Shown: piece by piece, positions 45,733 through 54,783 of the stretch
How positions within the stretch are numbered: the first letter of the stretch is position 1
How the letters are laid out: the number at the start of each line of letters is the position of its first letter
Assembly: GCA_017651265.1 (NCBI GenBank)
Contig: JAGCDO010000067.1
Coordinates: 1 to 64,000 of the forward strand
Source of the DNA: Prevotella sp.
Lineage (GTDB): Bacteria; Bacteroidota; Bacteroidia; Bacteroidales; Bacteroidaceae
Direction: 5' to 3'
Length of the DNA: 64,000 nucleotides
The notes under the pieces: generated by a model
Database searches by the model: none
What the model was told of the DNA's origin: nothing
Seen by the model: only the letters and a program-made list of their open reading frames with translations
Translations under genes and position numbers: made by a program

Positions 45733-48369
45733 ATGGACGAGAATCAGACATTTGATGGTGGACAGACCATCGACAATGACAGAATTATCAAGATCAACAT
45801 TGAGGAGGAAATGAAATCCTCCTATATCGACTATTCTATGTCGGTAATCGTTGCCCGTGCCCTTCCTGATGTAAGAGACGGATTCAAACCCGTACACCGC
45901 CGTATCCTCTATGGTATGGCCGGAATCGGTAACACGAGCGACAAACCCTATAAGAAATGTGCCCGCGTGGTAGGTGAGGTGCTGGGTAAGTACCACCCCC
46001 ACGGCGACAGCTCAGTGTATGGCGCATTGGTACGTATGGCGCAAGACTGGAATATGCGCTACACGTTGGTTGACGGACAGGGAAACTTCGGTAGTGTTGA
46101 CGGCGACTCTGCCGCTGCTATGCGATATACCGAGTGCCGTCTCTCCAAGATGGGTGAGCATATCATGGACGACTTGGAGAAGGACACTGTTGACATGGTG
46201 AACAACTTCGACGATTCACTGACAGAGCCGAGCGTAATGCCGACGAAGATTCCTAATCTGCTGGTGAACGGTGGTAACGGTATTGCTGTAGGTATGGCTA
46301 CCAATATCCCGACTCATAACCTGGGCGAGGTGATTGATGGCTGCTGTGCCTATATCGACAATCCCGAGATTGATACCGAAGGCCTGATGCAGTATATCCA
46401 GGCTCCCGACTTCCCCACAGGTGCATATATCTACGGTCTGCAGGGCGTGAAAGATGCCTATGAGACGGGTAGGGGAAGAATCGTGATGCGCGCCAAGGCC
46501 GAAATCGAGAGTCATGAGGCACATGACAAGATCGTCATTACTGAGATTCCTTATGGTGTGAACAAAGCTCAGCTCATTGAGTATATAGCCGATTTGGTAA
46601 AGGAAGGTAAGCTCGAGGGTATCTCATATGCCAACGACGAGTCTGGTCGTCAGGGTATGCGTATCGTCATCGATGTGAAGAAGGATGCTAACGCCAACGT
46701 GATTCTGAATAAGCTGTTCAAAATGACGGCCTTGCAGAGTGCCTTCTCCGTGAACTGCATTGCTCTGGTGAAGGGACGTCCCCGTCTGCTTTCCCTGAAG
46801 GAATGCGTGAAATACTTCGTGGAGCACCGTCATGACGTGACCATCCGTCGTACCAAGTACGACCTGAAGAAAGCTCAGGAGCGTGCCCATATCCTCGAAG
46901 GACTGATTGTTGCAGTGAACAACATCGACGAGGTGGTGCATATCATCCGTAACTCATCCACACCGAGCGATGCCCAGCGTAACTTGGAGAAGCGTTTCGA
47001 CCTGGATGAACTGCAGTCGAAAGCCATCGTGGACATGCGTCTGTCACAGCTCACTGGTCTGCGTGTAGATCAGCTCCACCAGGAGTTCGATGACTTGCAG
47101 AAGCTGATTGCCGACTTGCAGGAGATTCTTGACAATCCCGAGCGTTGCAAGCAGGTGATGAAGGATGAGCTGCAGGAAGTGAAAGAGAAATATGGTGATC
47201 CGCGCCGTACACAGATTGTACCTGACGAGCATGAGTTCAATGCAGAGGACTTCTACCCGAACGATCCAGTGGTGATCACGGTAAGTCATCTGGGCTACAT
47301 CAAGCGTACTCCGCTGTCGGAGTTCCGCGAGCAGGCTCGTGGCGGTGTAGGTGCCAAGGGTGCCCGTACCCGTGATAATGACTTCACGGAGTATATCTAC
47401 CCGGCTACCATGCACCAGACGATGCTCTTCTTCACCAAGAAGGGTCGTTGCTACTGGCTGAAGTGCTACGAGATTCCTGAAGGCGACCGCAATTCAAAGG
47501 GTCGCGCTATCCAGAATCTGCTGAATATCGACAGCGATGATTCTGTAAACAACTTCTTGAGGCTTCGCGGTAAAGGTCTTGAAGATCAAGAGTTTGTTAA
47601 TAGTCATTATATTGTCTTCGCAACCAAGAACGGTATTGTGAAGAAGACCTGTCTGGAAGCTTATTCCCGTCCTCGTGCAAACGGTGTGAACGCCATCAAT
47701 ATCTTAGAGAATGACGAGGTGGTTGATGTTCGTCTCACCAACGGTAAGAACGAACTGATCATTGCCAACCGCAATGGTCGTGCCGTCCGCTTCAATGAGA
47801 ATGCCGTCAGAACAATGGGTCGTGTGGCCACTGGTGTTCGTGGCATGCGCATCGACGAAGGCGATGATGCTGTGGTAGGCATGGTTGTGGTGAACAATCC
47901 TGAACTGGAGACCATCATGGTGGTGAGTGAAGAAGGCTACGGTAAGCGTTCACAGGTAGAAGACTACCGTGTGACGAACCGCGGTACCAAGGGTGTAAAG
48001 ACCTTGAACATCACCGATAAGACCGGTCGTCTGGTGGCCATCAAGAATGTTACCGACGAGAACGATCTGATGATCATTAACAAGAGCGGTATCGTGATTC
48101 GTCTGGCCGTGGCCGACTGCCGCGTCATGGGACGTGCTACGCAGGGTGTACGACTGATCAACCTGACCAAGAAGAATGATGTCATTGCCAGTGTATGTAA
48201 GGTAATGAGTTCTGAGTTGGAAGCAGTGGTTGAACAGAAGAGTCGTGAGGAGTGGGCTCAGACATCAGAGGCCATCCGAAAGGATGTAACAGCTGAGTCG
48301 TCTACTGAGAATGAGAGTACTACTCCGATTGTCGATTTCGTTGATGATGAGACAGTTGAGGAACCCTAA
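45733..48369 (+). CDS. gyrA: DNA gyrase subunit A
   Basis: An 878-residue type II topoisomerase subunit that breaks and rejoins DNA during negative supercoiling. The catalytic tyrosine lies in [11 protein letters not shown] near residue 125, and the quinolone region reads [19 protein letters not shown]. The position of Asp87 of E. coli is Gly here, which I believe is normal in this phylum and no sign of selected resistance. The GyrA box is [11 protein letters not shown] at about residue 535 and is followed by the beta-pinwheel wrapping domain. The acidic tail is usual. Its long leader with a palindromic promoter suggests regulation. Confidence 0.96.
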   Translation: MDENQTFDGGQTIDNDRIIKINIEEEMKSSYIDYSMSVIVARALPDVRDGFKPVHRRILYGMAGIGNTSDKPYKKCARVVGEVLGKYHPHGDSSVYGALVRMAQDWNMRYTLVDGQGNFGSVDGDSAAAMRYTECRLSKMGEHIMDDLEKDTVDMVNNFDDSLTEPSVMPTKIPNLLVNGGNGIAVGMATNIPTHNLGEVIDGCCAYIDNPEIDTEGLMQYIQAPDFPTGAYIYGLQGVKDAYETGRGRIVMRAKAEIESHEAHDKIVITEIPYGVNKAQLIEYIADLVKEGKLEGISYANDESGRQGMRIVIDVKKDANANVILNKLFKMTALQSAFSVNCIALVKGRPRLLSLKECVKYFVEHRHDVTIRRTKYDLKKAQERAHILEGLIVAVNNIDEVVHIIRNSSTPSDAQRNLEKRFDLDELQSKAIVDMRLSQLTGLRVDQLHQEFDDLQKLIADLQEILDNPERCKQVMKDELQEVKEKYGDPRRTQIVPDEHEFNAEDFYPNDPVVITVSHLGYIKRTPLSEFREQARGGVGAKGARTRDNDFTEYIYPATMHQTMLFFTKKGRCYWLKCYEIPEGDRNSKGRAIQNLLNIDSDDSVNNFLRLRGKGLEDQEFVNSHYIVFATKNGIVKKTCLEAYSRPRANGVNAINILENDEVVDVRLTNGKNELIIANRNGRAVRFNENAVRTMGRVATGVRGMRIDEGDDAVVGMVVVNNPELETIMVVSEEGYGKRSQVEDYRVTNRGTKGVKTLNITDKTGRLVAIKNVTDENDLMIINKSGIVIRLAVADCRVMGRATQGVRLINLTKKNDVIASVCKVMSSELEAVVEQKSREEWAQTSEAIRKDVTAESSTENESTTPIVDFVDDETVEEP

Positions 48370-48469
48370 TCAGTAGATGACAGACGACGAATTAAACTTT
48401 TTTGAATTGTGTTAGTCAAAACAAGCGAATGAAATAGATTATTTAATTACCTTTTTAATAAACAAGCTT

Positions 48470-49675
48470 ATGAAGAAAATGATCATGATGGCTGTTGCTT
48501 CCCTGGTGGTTGTTTCAGCCGGTGCACAGAACAAGGATTTCCAGAAGCAGATGAAAGCAGCAAGTGCTTATCAGGAAGCATTGGGAGTCTTGAACTCTAA
48601 CTTGAGTGGCCTGTCTGCTGAGGACAAGGCGCTGGGCTATAACAGATTGGTTGATCTGGCTATGGACAAGTTCAACAAAGAGAACAACATCAAACTGACC
48701 AACCAGGTGACTCAAAAGAATGATCCCTTCGACAACGATGGTATGATTGAGGCTGCTGAGAATGCACTCAAGGCTGGTATCGAGTGTGATAAGTTCGACC
48801 AGATGCCCAATTCTAAGGGTAAGGTGGCTCCGAAGTTCCGCAAGAAGAATGCAGAGCGTCTGCTTGCAGCACGTAACCTGCTGCTCTCTGCTGGACAGGA
48901 CCTGTATAACGAAAAGAAGTTTGATGCAGCACAGACAGCCTTCGGTCTGTTCGTTGACAGCCGTCAGGATCCGTTGTTCTCTGAGTCTGACTTCTCTGCC
49001 GAGACTTTTTACACGCAGATTGCTTACTTCGCAGCACTCGCTGCCTACAACAACCATGACTTCCCCGCAGCCAGCAACTATGCTGACCTCTGCAAGAACG
49101 ATGCTGAATATGGCAACGAGGCTATGGACATCAAGGTGCTGAGTATGAAGGCACAGCTGAAGACCAAGGAAGACTCAGTGAAGTACATGAACGACCTGAA
49201 GGCTCTGCATGCACAGGAGCCGGAGAACGAGCGTTACTTCTCTCTGCTTACTGAGTACTACCAGAATACGCAGGACAATGCTGCTAAGAAGGCTCTGATT
49301 GAAGAGCAGGTGGCTAAGTATCCGAGCAAGATGTCATGGGCACTGAAGGGTGAGAGCGACATGAACGAATCAAAATGGAAGGAAGCTATTGATTCTTACA
49401 AGAAGGCTCTGGAACTTGACAACGACTTCCTCCAGGTGCGTTACAACCTCGCTCTTTGCGAGAACCAGCAGGCTATTTCCTTGCGAGAGGCAGCTGGTGG
49501 TAACATGACTCCCGAGGTGAAGCAGTATCTGCAGAACTCCATTGATAACCTGCTCATCATCAAGGAGAAGGATCCTAACCGTGAGATGGTGAACTGGGCC
49601 TACACGCTGTATCAGGCTTACTACCTGATCGGCGATGAGGCTAAGGCAAAGGAATTGGAATCACTTGTACAGTAA
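48470..49675 (+). CDS. Exported tetratricopeptide-repeat protein
   Basis: A 401-residue protein with a signal peptide (MKKMIMMAVASLVVVSAGA). Helical pairs of the TPR type run through the body, clearest near the C-terminus (WKEAIDSYKKALELDNDFLQ). It is probably a periplasmic scaffold. A related gene follows after a terminator-like hairpin at 49684-49716. No catalytic motif is visible. Confidence 0.8.
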   Translation: MKKMIMMAVASLVVVSAGAQNKDFQKQMKAASAYQEALGVLNSNLSGLSAEDKALGYNRLVDLAMDKFNKENNIKLTNQVTQKNDPFDNDGMIEAAENALKAGIECDKFDQMPNSKGKVAPKFRKKNAERLLAARNLLLSAGQDLYNEKKFDAAQTAFGLFVDSRQDPLFSESDFSAETFYTQIAYFAALAAYNNHDFPAASNYADLCKNDAEYGNEAMDIKVLSMKAQLKTKEDSVKYMNDLKALHAQEPENERYFSLLTEYYQNTQDNAAKKALIEEQVAKYPSKMSWALKGESDMNESKWKEAIDSYKKALELDNDFLQVRYNLALCENQQAISLREAAGGNMTPEVKQYLQNSIDNLLIIKEKDPNREMVNWAYTLYQAYYLIGDEAKAKELESLVQ

Positions 49676-49683
49676 TAAACCTT

Positions 49684-49716
49684 ACAGGGGATCATATACC
49701 ATGGTCCCCTGTTTTA
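49684..49716 (+). terminator. Hairpin between the two TPR genes
   Basis: ACAGGGGA (49684-49691) pairs with TCCCCTGT (49705-49712), then TTTTA. The next gene starts 11 bp later, so some readthrough may be needed for its expression. Confidence 0.65.
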
Positions 49717-49726
49717 CTTGAATAGA

Positions 49727-50911
49727 ATGAAGCGTATCGTTATCTTATCGCTTCTCTTGATAATACTGGTACCGTGCTTGAACGCTCAACGAAAGGAGAT
49801 CGGTCAGGCACGTACTTTTATGAAGAGTGGTAAGAACTTTGACCGGGCGGAGAAGCTCATGCGCGACTTGCTGAAGGACAGTGCGAATCAGGAGAATGTG
49901 AAGATTCATAGCATTCTCTGTGATGCGCTCCGTAAACAGTATGAGGCAGGGAACATGAAGATGTACCTGAAGCAGAAAGTGGATACGGCGCAGCTGTTCC
50001 ATCTGACAAGGACGATGTTCATGGACTTCGAGACGCTGGATTCATTGGATGCGCGACCCAACAAGAAAGGGGAGGTGAAGCCCCGGTATCGTGACAAGAA
50101 CGCACAGTTTCTGAACACCTACCGCATGAACCTGTTTAACGGTGGAGTGTTCTTCATCAGGAAACAGGATTATCTTACAGCGTATAAGATGTTCGACATG
50201 TACATCGACTGTGCCCGACAACCGTTGTTTACCTCATATAGTTATCCTAACAGTCCTGAGGCAGCCTACTGGACGGTTTTCTGCGGTTATAAGATGCAAG
50301 ATGCCGACTTGGCTTTGAAGTATGCCGACATGGCGCTGGAAGATACAGCCCATCTGGAGTTCACGTATGAGTATCTGGCAGAGATATACAAAAAGCAAGA
50401 TGACAGAGAACGGTATGTGCAGGCGTTACGCGATGGATTCTTCCGCTATAAGGATAACAAGTATTTCTTCACATACCTGATAGACCATTACAATGCCGTT
50501 CAGCAGTCTGACTCTGCCATGCACATCGTCGATGCTGCGCTCGAACATGATGCCAACAGCGAATTGTTCCTCTTTGCCAAGAGTAATCTGCTGTTGAACA
50601 CAGGTAAGTATGACGAGTGTATAGCGTTGTGCGACACGATGATTGCGCGTAATGACTCACTGGCCGATTTCTATTACAATGCCGGTGTGGCTTACATGAA
50701 CCAGGCTTTCATTATCCAGCGCGATCAGAAGATGAACGCCAAGACGCGCAAGAAGGTGAGTGAGAAATACAACAAGGCAAAGAACTATATAGAACGCTAC
50801 CGATTATTGGCGCCCGACCAGAAAGACAAGTGGGCGGCAGCGTTGTATAATATCTATCTGCAGCTGAACATGGGTAAGCAGTTTGAGGAGATTGACAAAC
50901 TGCTGCGCTAA
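49727..50911 (+). CDS. Second exported tetratricopeptide-repeat protein
   Basis: A 394-residue paralog of the upstream TPR protein: both share a signal peptide, a LDSLDARPNKKGEVKPRYRD-like segment (first copy: FDQMPNSKGKVAPKFRKKNA) and helical repeats. The signal here is MKRIVILSLLLIILVPCLNA. An in-frame TTG nine bases earlier is less likely than the ATG. Function unknown. It converges with the DUF5103 gene. Confidence 0.8.
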   Translation: MKRIVILSLLLIILVPCLNAQRKEIGQARTFMKSGKNFDRAEKLMRDLLKDSANQENVKIHSILCDALRKQYEAGNMKMYLKQKVDTAQLFHLTRTMFMDFETLDSLDARPNKKGEVKPRYRDKNAQFLNTYRMNLFNGGVFFIRKQDYLTAYKMFDMYIDCARQPLFTSYSYPNSPEAAYWTVFCGYKMQDADLALKYADMALEDTAHLEFTYEYLAEIYKKQDDRERYVQALRDGFFRYKDNKYFFTYLIDHYNAVQQSDSAMHIVDAALEHDANSELFLFAKSNLLLNTGKYDECIALCDTMIARNDSLADFYYNAGVAYMNQAFIIQRDQKMNAKTRKKVSEKYNKAKNYIERYRLLAPDQKDKWAAALYNIYLQLNMGKQFEEIDKLLR

Positions 50912-50913
50912 TC

Positions 50914-50957
50914 TTCTTACCTCTCACTTCTCACCTCTCACCTCTCACTTCTCACCT
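50914..50957. repeat. 7-bp tandem tract at the 3' ends of two convergent genes
   Basis: CTCACTT and CTCACCT units alternate about six times between the TPR gene stop and the DUF5103 gene. The right part encodes the last residues (EVRSER) and stop codon of the DUF5103 protein. Confidence 0.65.
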
Positions 50958-52182
50958 CTTGATATCCTACCAGCTTGTCGGTACGGTCGCCCTGTCCCTT
51001 GAAATACACCAACATCTGGTAGCTATTTTCCGTCTGGTAGAAATCACCCTCAGTGGGCATGGTTCTCAACGTTCCATCAGGGCGCATCAGCAGGTACTGG
51101 TACGAGTAGTATCCCAATTTCTGCATCAGTACCGCCTCATAGCATTTCGTTTCCTCATTATACGACATCTTGTATTCGGGCAGGAAACGGTCGTTTGTCC
51201 AAGCATTGTTGATATATACATCCCCTGCAACAGGTGTTGGACACGCAAGGGTGTAGTGCACCATGACATAGTCGGATAGGGTATGGATATCCACGTTGTC
51301 GCTGTTGCGGATCAGGAACGCACCGTTAGCATCCTCATCATACACATAGTTGTTCCGTGGCTCGTCCAGGAAAGGATACGCATGGAAATGCTGTCCGTCC
51401 CATTCTATACGGTCGATACCCATCGTGGGATGGTCCACATCAAGAACCTCGAATTTACGGTATTCATTACCGGCGGGAAAGATCAGATCGCGACAGTGCA
51501 GCCATTGCAATCCGTTGTTCATGACATACTGCGGCTGCGCATTGATCTTGGCATTGTCCCACCGTCTGTTCTGCATCACCACCGTCTTGATCTGTTCCTG
51601 CGGCACCACCACGGTCTGGTTACTGTAGTTCAACGTGGCTGCCACCTGTTGGTGGGCGTTATTGATATCTATGTCGGTGTTGGAACTCACCGTCATCTGC
51701 ACGCCCATCAGAGGTTCCAATACCATGAAGCAGGCAGTGAACATCGGCTCATTGTCGTTGTTCTCGTCCATCACCGTCAGCTTATAGTTCCCGCTCATCT
51801 TGATGCGACAGCGGTCGTTGGGAATACGTAATGCGTAGTGGGTGTAGAGGATATTGGTGTTCAGCGACTCCTGATAATCGTCTATCGTGTTCCCCTCCGT
51901 AAACCCACTGATATAGTCGTTGGGAAACAGTTCCTCCGATACGGTCCAGTCGGCCTCGCAGTGCTCAATCTTATAGGTATATCGGTGGTACTCATGAGTA
52001 AGATCGTCAAAGTCAATGCATATCGGCTCACTACCGTTCAGCTGAACGATAGGCAGCGCCATCCAGCGGTCGCCTGCCATTACCTGCAGCGAGGCGATCC
52101 TGTTACTGAGTATCTCGTTGCGCTGACCGCTCACGGTTGTTACGAGGATGAGCAGCAAGCATCCTAATGCGAGTCTCTTCAT
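50938..52182 (-). CDS. DUF5103 (type IX secretion plug-like) protein
   Basis: A 414-residue exported protein with a signal peptide (MKRLALGCLLLILVTTVSG, cut near QRNEIL). The body follows the DUF5103 family (LPIVQLNGSEPICIDFDDL, YKIEHCEADWTVSEELFPNDY). Members of this family have been described as a plug for the type IX secretion pore. It thus fits the sorting-signal proteins in the window. Upstream in-frame residues are not needed: the ATG at 52182 lies downstream of a clear promoter (52260-52229). The final six residues come from a 7-bp repeat. Confidence 0.85.
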   Translation of the reverse strand: MKRLALGCLLLILVTTVSGQRNEILSNRIASLQVMAGDRWMALPIVQLNGSEPICIDFDDLTHEYHRYTYKIEHCEADWTVSEELFPNDYISGFTEGNTIDDYQESLNTNILYTHYALRIPNDRCRIKMSGNYKLTVMDENNDNEPMFTACFMVLEPLMGVQMTVSSNTDIDINNAHQQVAATLNYSNQTVVVPQEQIKTVVMQNRRWDNAKINAQPQYVMNNGLQWLHCRDLIFPAGNEYRKFEVLDVDHPTMGIDRIEWDGQHFHAYPFLDEPRNNYVYDEDANGAFLIRNSDNVDIHTLSDYVMVHYTLACPTPVAGDVYINNAWTNDRFLPEYKMSYNEETKCYEAVLMQKLGYYSYQYLLMRPDGTLRTMPTEGDFYQTENSYQMLVYFKGQGDRTDKLVGYQEVRSER

Positions 52183-52228
52183 GTATTCCTCCAGATATGC
52201 TTTATCGATTGTTATTACCATTTGAGCG

Positions 52229-52260
52229 CAAAGATATGAATATAAAATGATGTTCGCAAA
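52229..52260 (-). promoter_or_regulatory. Promoter of the DUF5103 gene
   Basis: On the minus strand TTTG (52260-52257), 20 bp, TATCTTTG (52236-52229), 47 nt before the ATG. It supports the start chosen at 52182. Confidence 0.8.
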
Positions 52261-52462
52261 TTTACAACACTTTTTTTCTTTCGTGTGCCTAAATCTGCTA
52301 AACTGTATGTCTAAAAACTGAACACGGATCTTTCGAATCACACGGATTTATTCTGCTCAATAGCATATTATCCGTTGTATCTGCGTTAAAGTGTTCGTTA
52401 TCTTCCTGGATTGTCCGCGGTGATCTCTAAGTATAAGAAAATCAACAACTTAGAATGCTGTC

Positions 52463-52549
52463 TCTAATACCTGTGGTTTTGCCTTCTAAAACCTATGTTT
52501 TTGGAGCCTAAAACCATAGGTATTGGAGCCTAAAACCATAGGTTTTGGA
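52463..52549. repeat. Tandem repeat of about 22 bp
   Basis: TTGGAGCCTAAAACCATAGG occurs twice in direct repeat, with partial copies before it (CTAAAACCTATG) and after it. The core AAAACCATAGGTTTT is itself palindromic. The stretch 52261-52880 otherwise shows only repeat scraps, such as two copies of CTGAACACGGATCT near 52315 and 52640, and no gene. Confidence 0.65.
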
Positions 52550-52793
52550 AAATGCTTCCAAAACTCATTGTTCCAGAACAATAAAAACGAAAGAATTCAT
52601 AGCCTTTTTTCTGCGAAATTAGCGAGATCTGCATGAATAAAAACTGAACACGGATCTTGCGGATCTTACGGATTTTTAGTTTAGACATAAGAACGTTTTT
52701 AGACATAATAACATAAGAACACAAAGGCTATTTCAGTTCCCCACCCCTCGTAGGGGCGAGGTCCTGGCAAGGGGGGCAGGGTGGAGTAGAAAA

Positions 52794-52917
52794 CCAACAC
52801 CCATTCTAAGGAATTCAGGAATCAAGGATAGAGCATAAGCGGTCATTTCATGCCATTCCCCATGAAAATCCTTCCAGATTTCTTGCTAATTCCATAATCA
52901 ATTTGTATCTTTGCACA
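52794..52917 (+). repeat. Direct repeat, copy A, carrying a promoter
   Basis: About 120 bp closely matching 54274-54397 (shared cores TTCTAAGGAATTCAGGAATC and TCTTGCTAATTCCATAA). It contains CTTG (52882-52885)-N20-TATCTTTG (52906-52913), which should drive the nuclease gene at 53029. Confidence 0.75.
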
Positions 52918-53028
52918 CAGAAGCGTGCGATGTTGCTTACGCTCGGCATTGATACTAGCATCATTGCCCTCGCTTAACCGCAACATTGTCATCGACTAAT
53001 TTATTGTTAAACTATTATTTCTCATGCT

Positions 53029-53901
53029 ATGAGTAAATACATCAATCCGTTTACTGATGTCGGATTCAAAAAAATCTTTGGGCAGGAGATCAACAAGGAC
53101 CTGCTGATAGACTTCCTGAACAGCTTGCTGAAAGGGGAGAGAGTGATTAACAAGGTGACGTTCCTGGATAAGGAGCAGTTAGGTGAGTTCAAGGACGACC
53201 GCTCGCTGATATACGACGTGTACTGCGAGACTGACAGTGGCGAGAAGATCATCGTGGAGATGCAGAACAAGTCGCAGCCCTACTTCAAGAGCCGTTCGAT
53301 CTACTACGCAGCGCAGTCGGTTGCAAGACAGGGTGAGAGGGGCAGTTTGTGGAACTTCGACGTGAAGGCGGTGTACTGTATCTCGTTCCTGAGTTTTCAG
53401 CAGGAGGGTATATCTGAGAAGTTCAGAACGGATATTGCGCTATTGGACATGCAGACGAAACAGCCGTTTAGTGACAAGATACGTCTGATCTACCTTCAGT
53501 TGCCGCTGTTCACAAAGGAGGTGTCGGAATGTGAGAATCAGTTTGAACGCTGGATATACGTACTTAAGAATATGGAGAAGCTGAACAGATATCCTTTTGA
53601 GATCAAGGACAAGGTCTTCAAGAAGCTGATTGAGACCTGTGATGTTGCCTCATGGACCCGTGAGGAGCGCATCAAGTATGACCGTGCCCTGAAGCATTTC
53701 CGCGATACCATTGCTGTGATGGAAGGCCAGAAGCAGGAAGGAATCAAGGAAGGACGTGCAGAAGGAATCAAGGAAGGAAAGGAGCAAGGTCGTAAAGAGG
53801 AGCGGATGGCCATAGCTCAAAACATGAAAGCGAAGGGAATAGATGCCAGTCTAATTTCAGAAACTACAGGCTTATCCACGGAAGAGATTAACAACCTATA
53901 A
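53029..53901 (+). CDS. Rpn-family PD-(D/E)XK nuclease (PDDEXK_2, transposase-like)
   Basis: A 290-residue protein of the recombination-promoting nuclease/putative transposase family. The start MSKYINPFTDVGFKKIFGQE is typical, and the core shows YDVYCETDSGEKIIVEMQNK (catalytic D and ExQ region) at about residues 63-82. The C-terminus has EGIKEGRAEGIKEGKEQGR, a repeat usual for this family. Related proteins have been linked to recA-independent recombination and anti-phage roles; the function here is unknown. It is flanked by direct repeats of about 120 bp. Confidence 0.88.
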   Translation: MSKYINPFTDVGFKKIFGQEINKDLLIDFLNSLLKGERVINKVTFLDKEQLGEFKDDRSLIYDVYCETDSGEKIIVEMQNKSQPYFKSRSIYYAAQSVARQGERGSLWNFDVKAVYCISFLSFQQEGISEKFRTDIALLDMQTKQPFSDKIRLIYLQLPLFTKEVSECENQFERWIYVLKNMEKLNRYPFEIKDKVFKKLIETCDVASWTREERIKYDRALKHFRDTIAVMEGQKQEGIKEGRAEGIKEGKEQGRKEERMAIAQNMKAKGIDASLISETTGLSTEEINNL

Positions 53902-53903
53902 AT

Positions 53904-53930
53904 GAGAGAGAGGAGCAATCCTCTCTCTTT
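53904..53930 (+). terminator. Terminator of the Rpn-family gene
   Basis: AGAGAGAGGA (53905-53914) pairs with TCCTCTCTCT (53919-53928) around GCAA, followed by TTTG. Confidence 0.8.
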
Positions 53931-54008
53931 GTTTATTATAGGGAAGTCTACAATTCATTATCTATTTATTGTTTGATTTTGGTTAGATTCTGTTTAATTT
54001 GCCTTTCC

Positions 54009-54091
54009 CCATGGCGGCGACCGTTGGTTCTGCCCGCTTGCGGGCATCCATACTTCGGTCGCCTGCGGAGAACTAACGGTCGGCGCCATGG
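54009..54091. repeat. Long imperfect inverted repeat
   Basis: The 23-base arms 54009-54031 and 54069-54091 match in reverse complement at 21 positions (CCATGGCG outer end, AACGGTC core). The loop has a smaller hairpin GCCCGC/GCGGGC. There is no gene in 53931-54467. Confidence 0.75.
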
Positions 54092-54273
54092 CGGAAGCCA
54101 AATAAATGTTACCTTGTGGTTTTTCCTGAAATCCCAGGTTCCTTAGACTTTATAAACCACATGGACGAGACAGTTGAACCCGTTTCGTTCTTTTTATCCG
54201 TTGTATCTGAGTTATCCGTGTTCAGAATTCCTTTAGTCACCTTCGGCGAGAAATCCCACAAAATCGATTTAGA

Positions 54274-54397
54274 ATCCAACATCTGTTCTAAGGAATTCAG
54301 GAATCAAGGATAGGGCATAAGTGGTCATTTCATGCCCTTCTAATGAAATTCCGTTTGTTTTTCTTGCTAATTCCATAAATAATCTTTATCTTTGACT
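54274..54397 (+). repeat. Direct repeat, copy B, carrying a promoter
   Basis: The second copy of the segment at 52794-52917. It has its own promoter CTTG (54363-54366)-N20-TATCTTTG (54387-54394), pointing toward the defence island. Confidence 0.75.
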
Positions 54398-54444
54398 TCG
54401 TCGAAGATACTTTCGCTCTGAAACAAAAATAAATCCATATTTAT

Positions 54445-54475
54445 TTTGTATTTCCCTCGCTTAATCGTATCTTTG
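54445..54475 (+). promoter_or_regulatory. Promoter of the structured leader RNA
   Basis: TTTG at 54445-54448, 19 bp, TATCTTTG at 54468-54475. Transcription should begin near 54482. Confidence 0.7.
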
Positions 54476-54481
54476 CACTTG

Positions 54482-54706
54482 CATTGCCATAATGCTTTGG
54501 TGAAAGCGGCAGTGCGACTTTTGTGGGTAAATAATCATAGCGTTAGTGCTATATTCGGTAATGTTCCTGAACCTTGCAACTTCAATAGACATTTACGAAA
54601 CGAATAAGTGCCAGCGTCTACGCGATAGCGTGGACTGGTCTTATCTTCGTAAATGGGTTTTGCAAGGACCTTGGAACATTGATAAGCGCCAATCTGCGCT
54701 TTTTTA
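54482..54706 (+). ncRNA. Structured RNA with terminator upstream of the helicase gene
   Basis: About 225 nt. Small hairpins GCATT/AATGC (54481-54495) and TAGC/GCTA (54538-54551) come first. A long multi-part stem follows, with AATGTTCC (54560-54567) to GGAACATT (54673-54680), CCTTGCAA (54572-54579) to TTGCAAGG (54660-54667) and ATTTACGAA (54591-54599) to TTCGTAAAT (54646-54654). ATAAG (54604-54608) pairs with CTTAT (54640-54644), and the tip at 54611-54638 closes around GATA. The terminator is AAGCGC (54684-54689) with GCGCTT (54696-54701) and a run of T. It may be a stand-alone RNA or an attenuator for the helicase operon. Confidence 0.6.
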
Positions 54707-54783
54707 TGTCCTGAGGTCCTATTTTTATGAACCCATTGCAGATCCGAATTAGATAGACCTTTCGCTCCTAATATTGCGTAGAT

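Noticed and set aside
45988..46040. Quinolone resistance change in gyrA (Gly at the E. coli Asp87 position)
   Set aside because: The serine equivalent to Ser83 is intact, and Gly here is, as far as I know, usual in Bacteroidota.
52739..52790. C/G-rich scrap similar to the leuC insertion
   Set aside because: It shares a general CCCCTC/GAGGGG look but no clear paired arms, so it is not called as a second copy.
54541..54690. Integron attC site
   Set aside because: The long stem resembles one at first sight, but the R boxes (RYYYAAC/GTTRRRY) are missing and a terminator follows directly.
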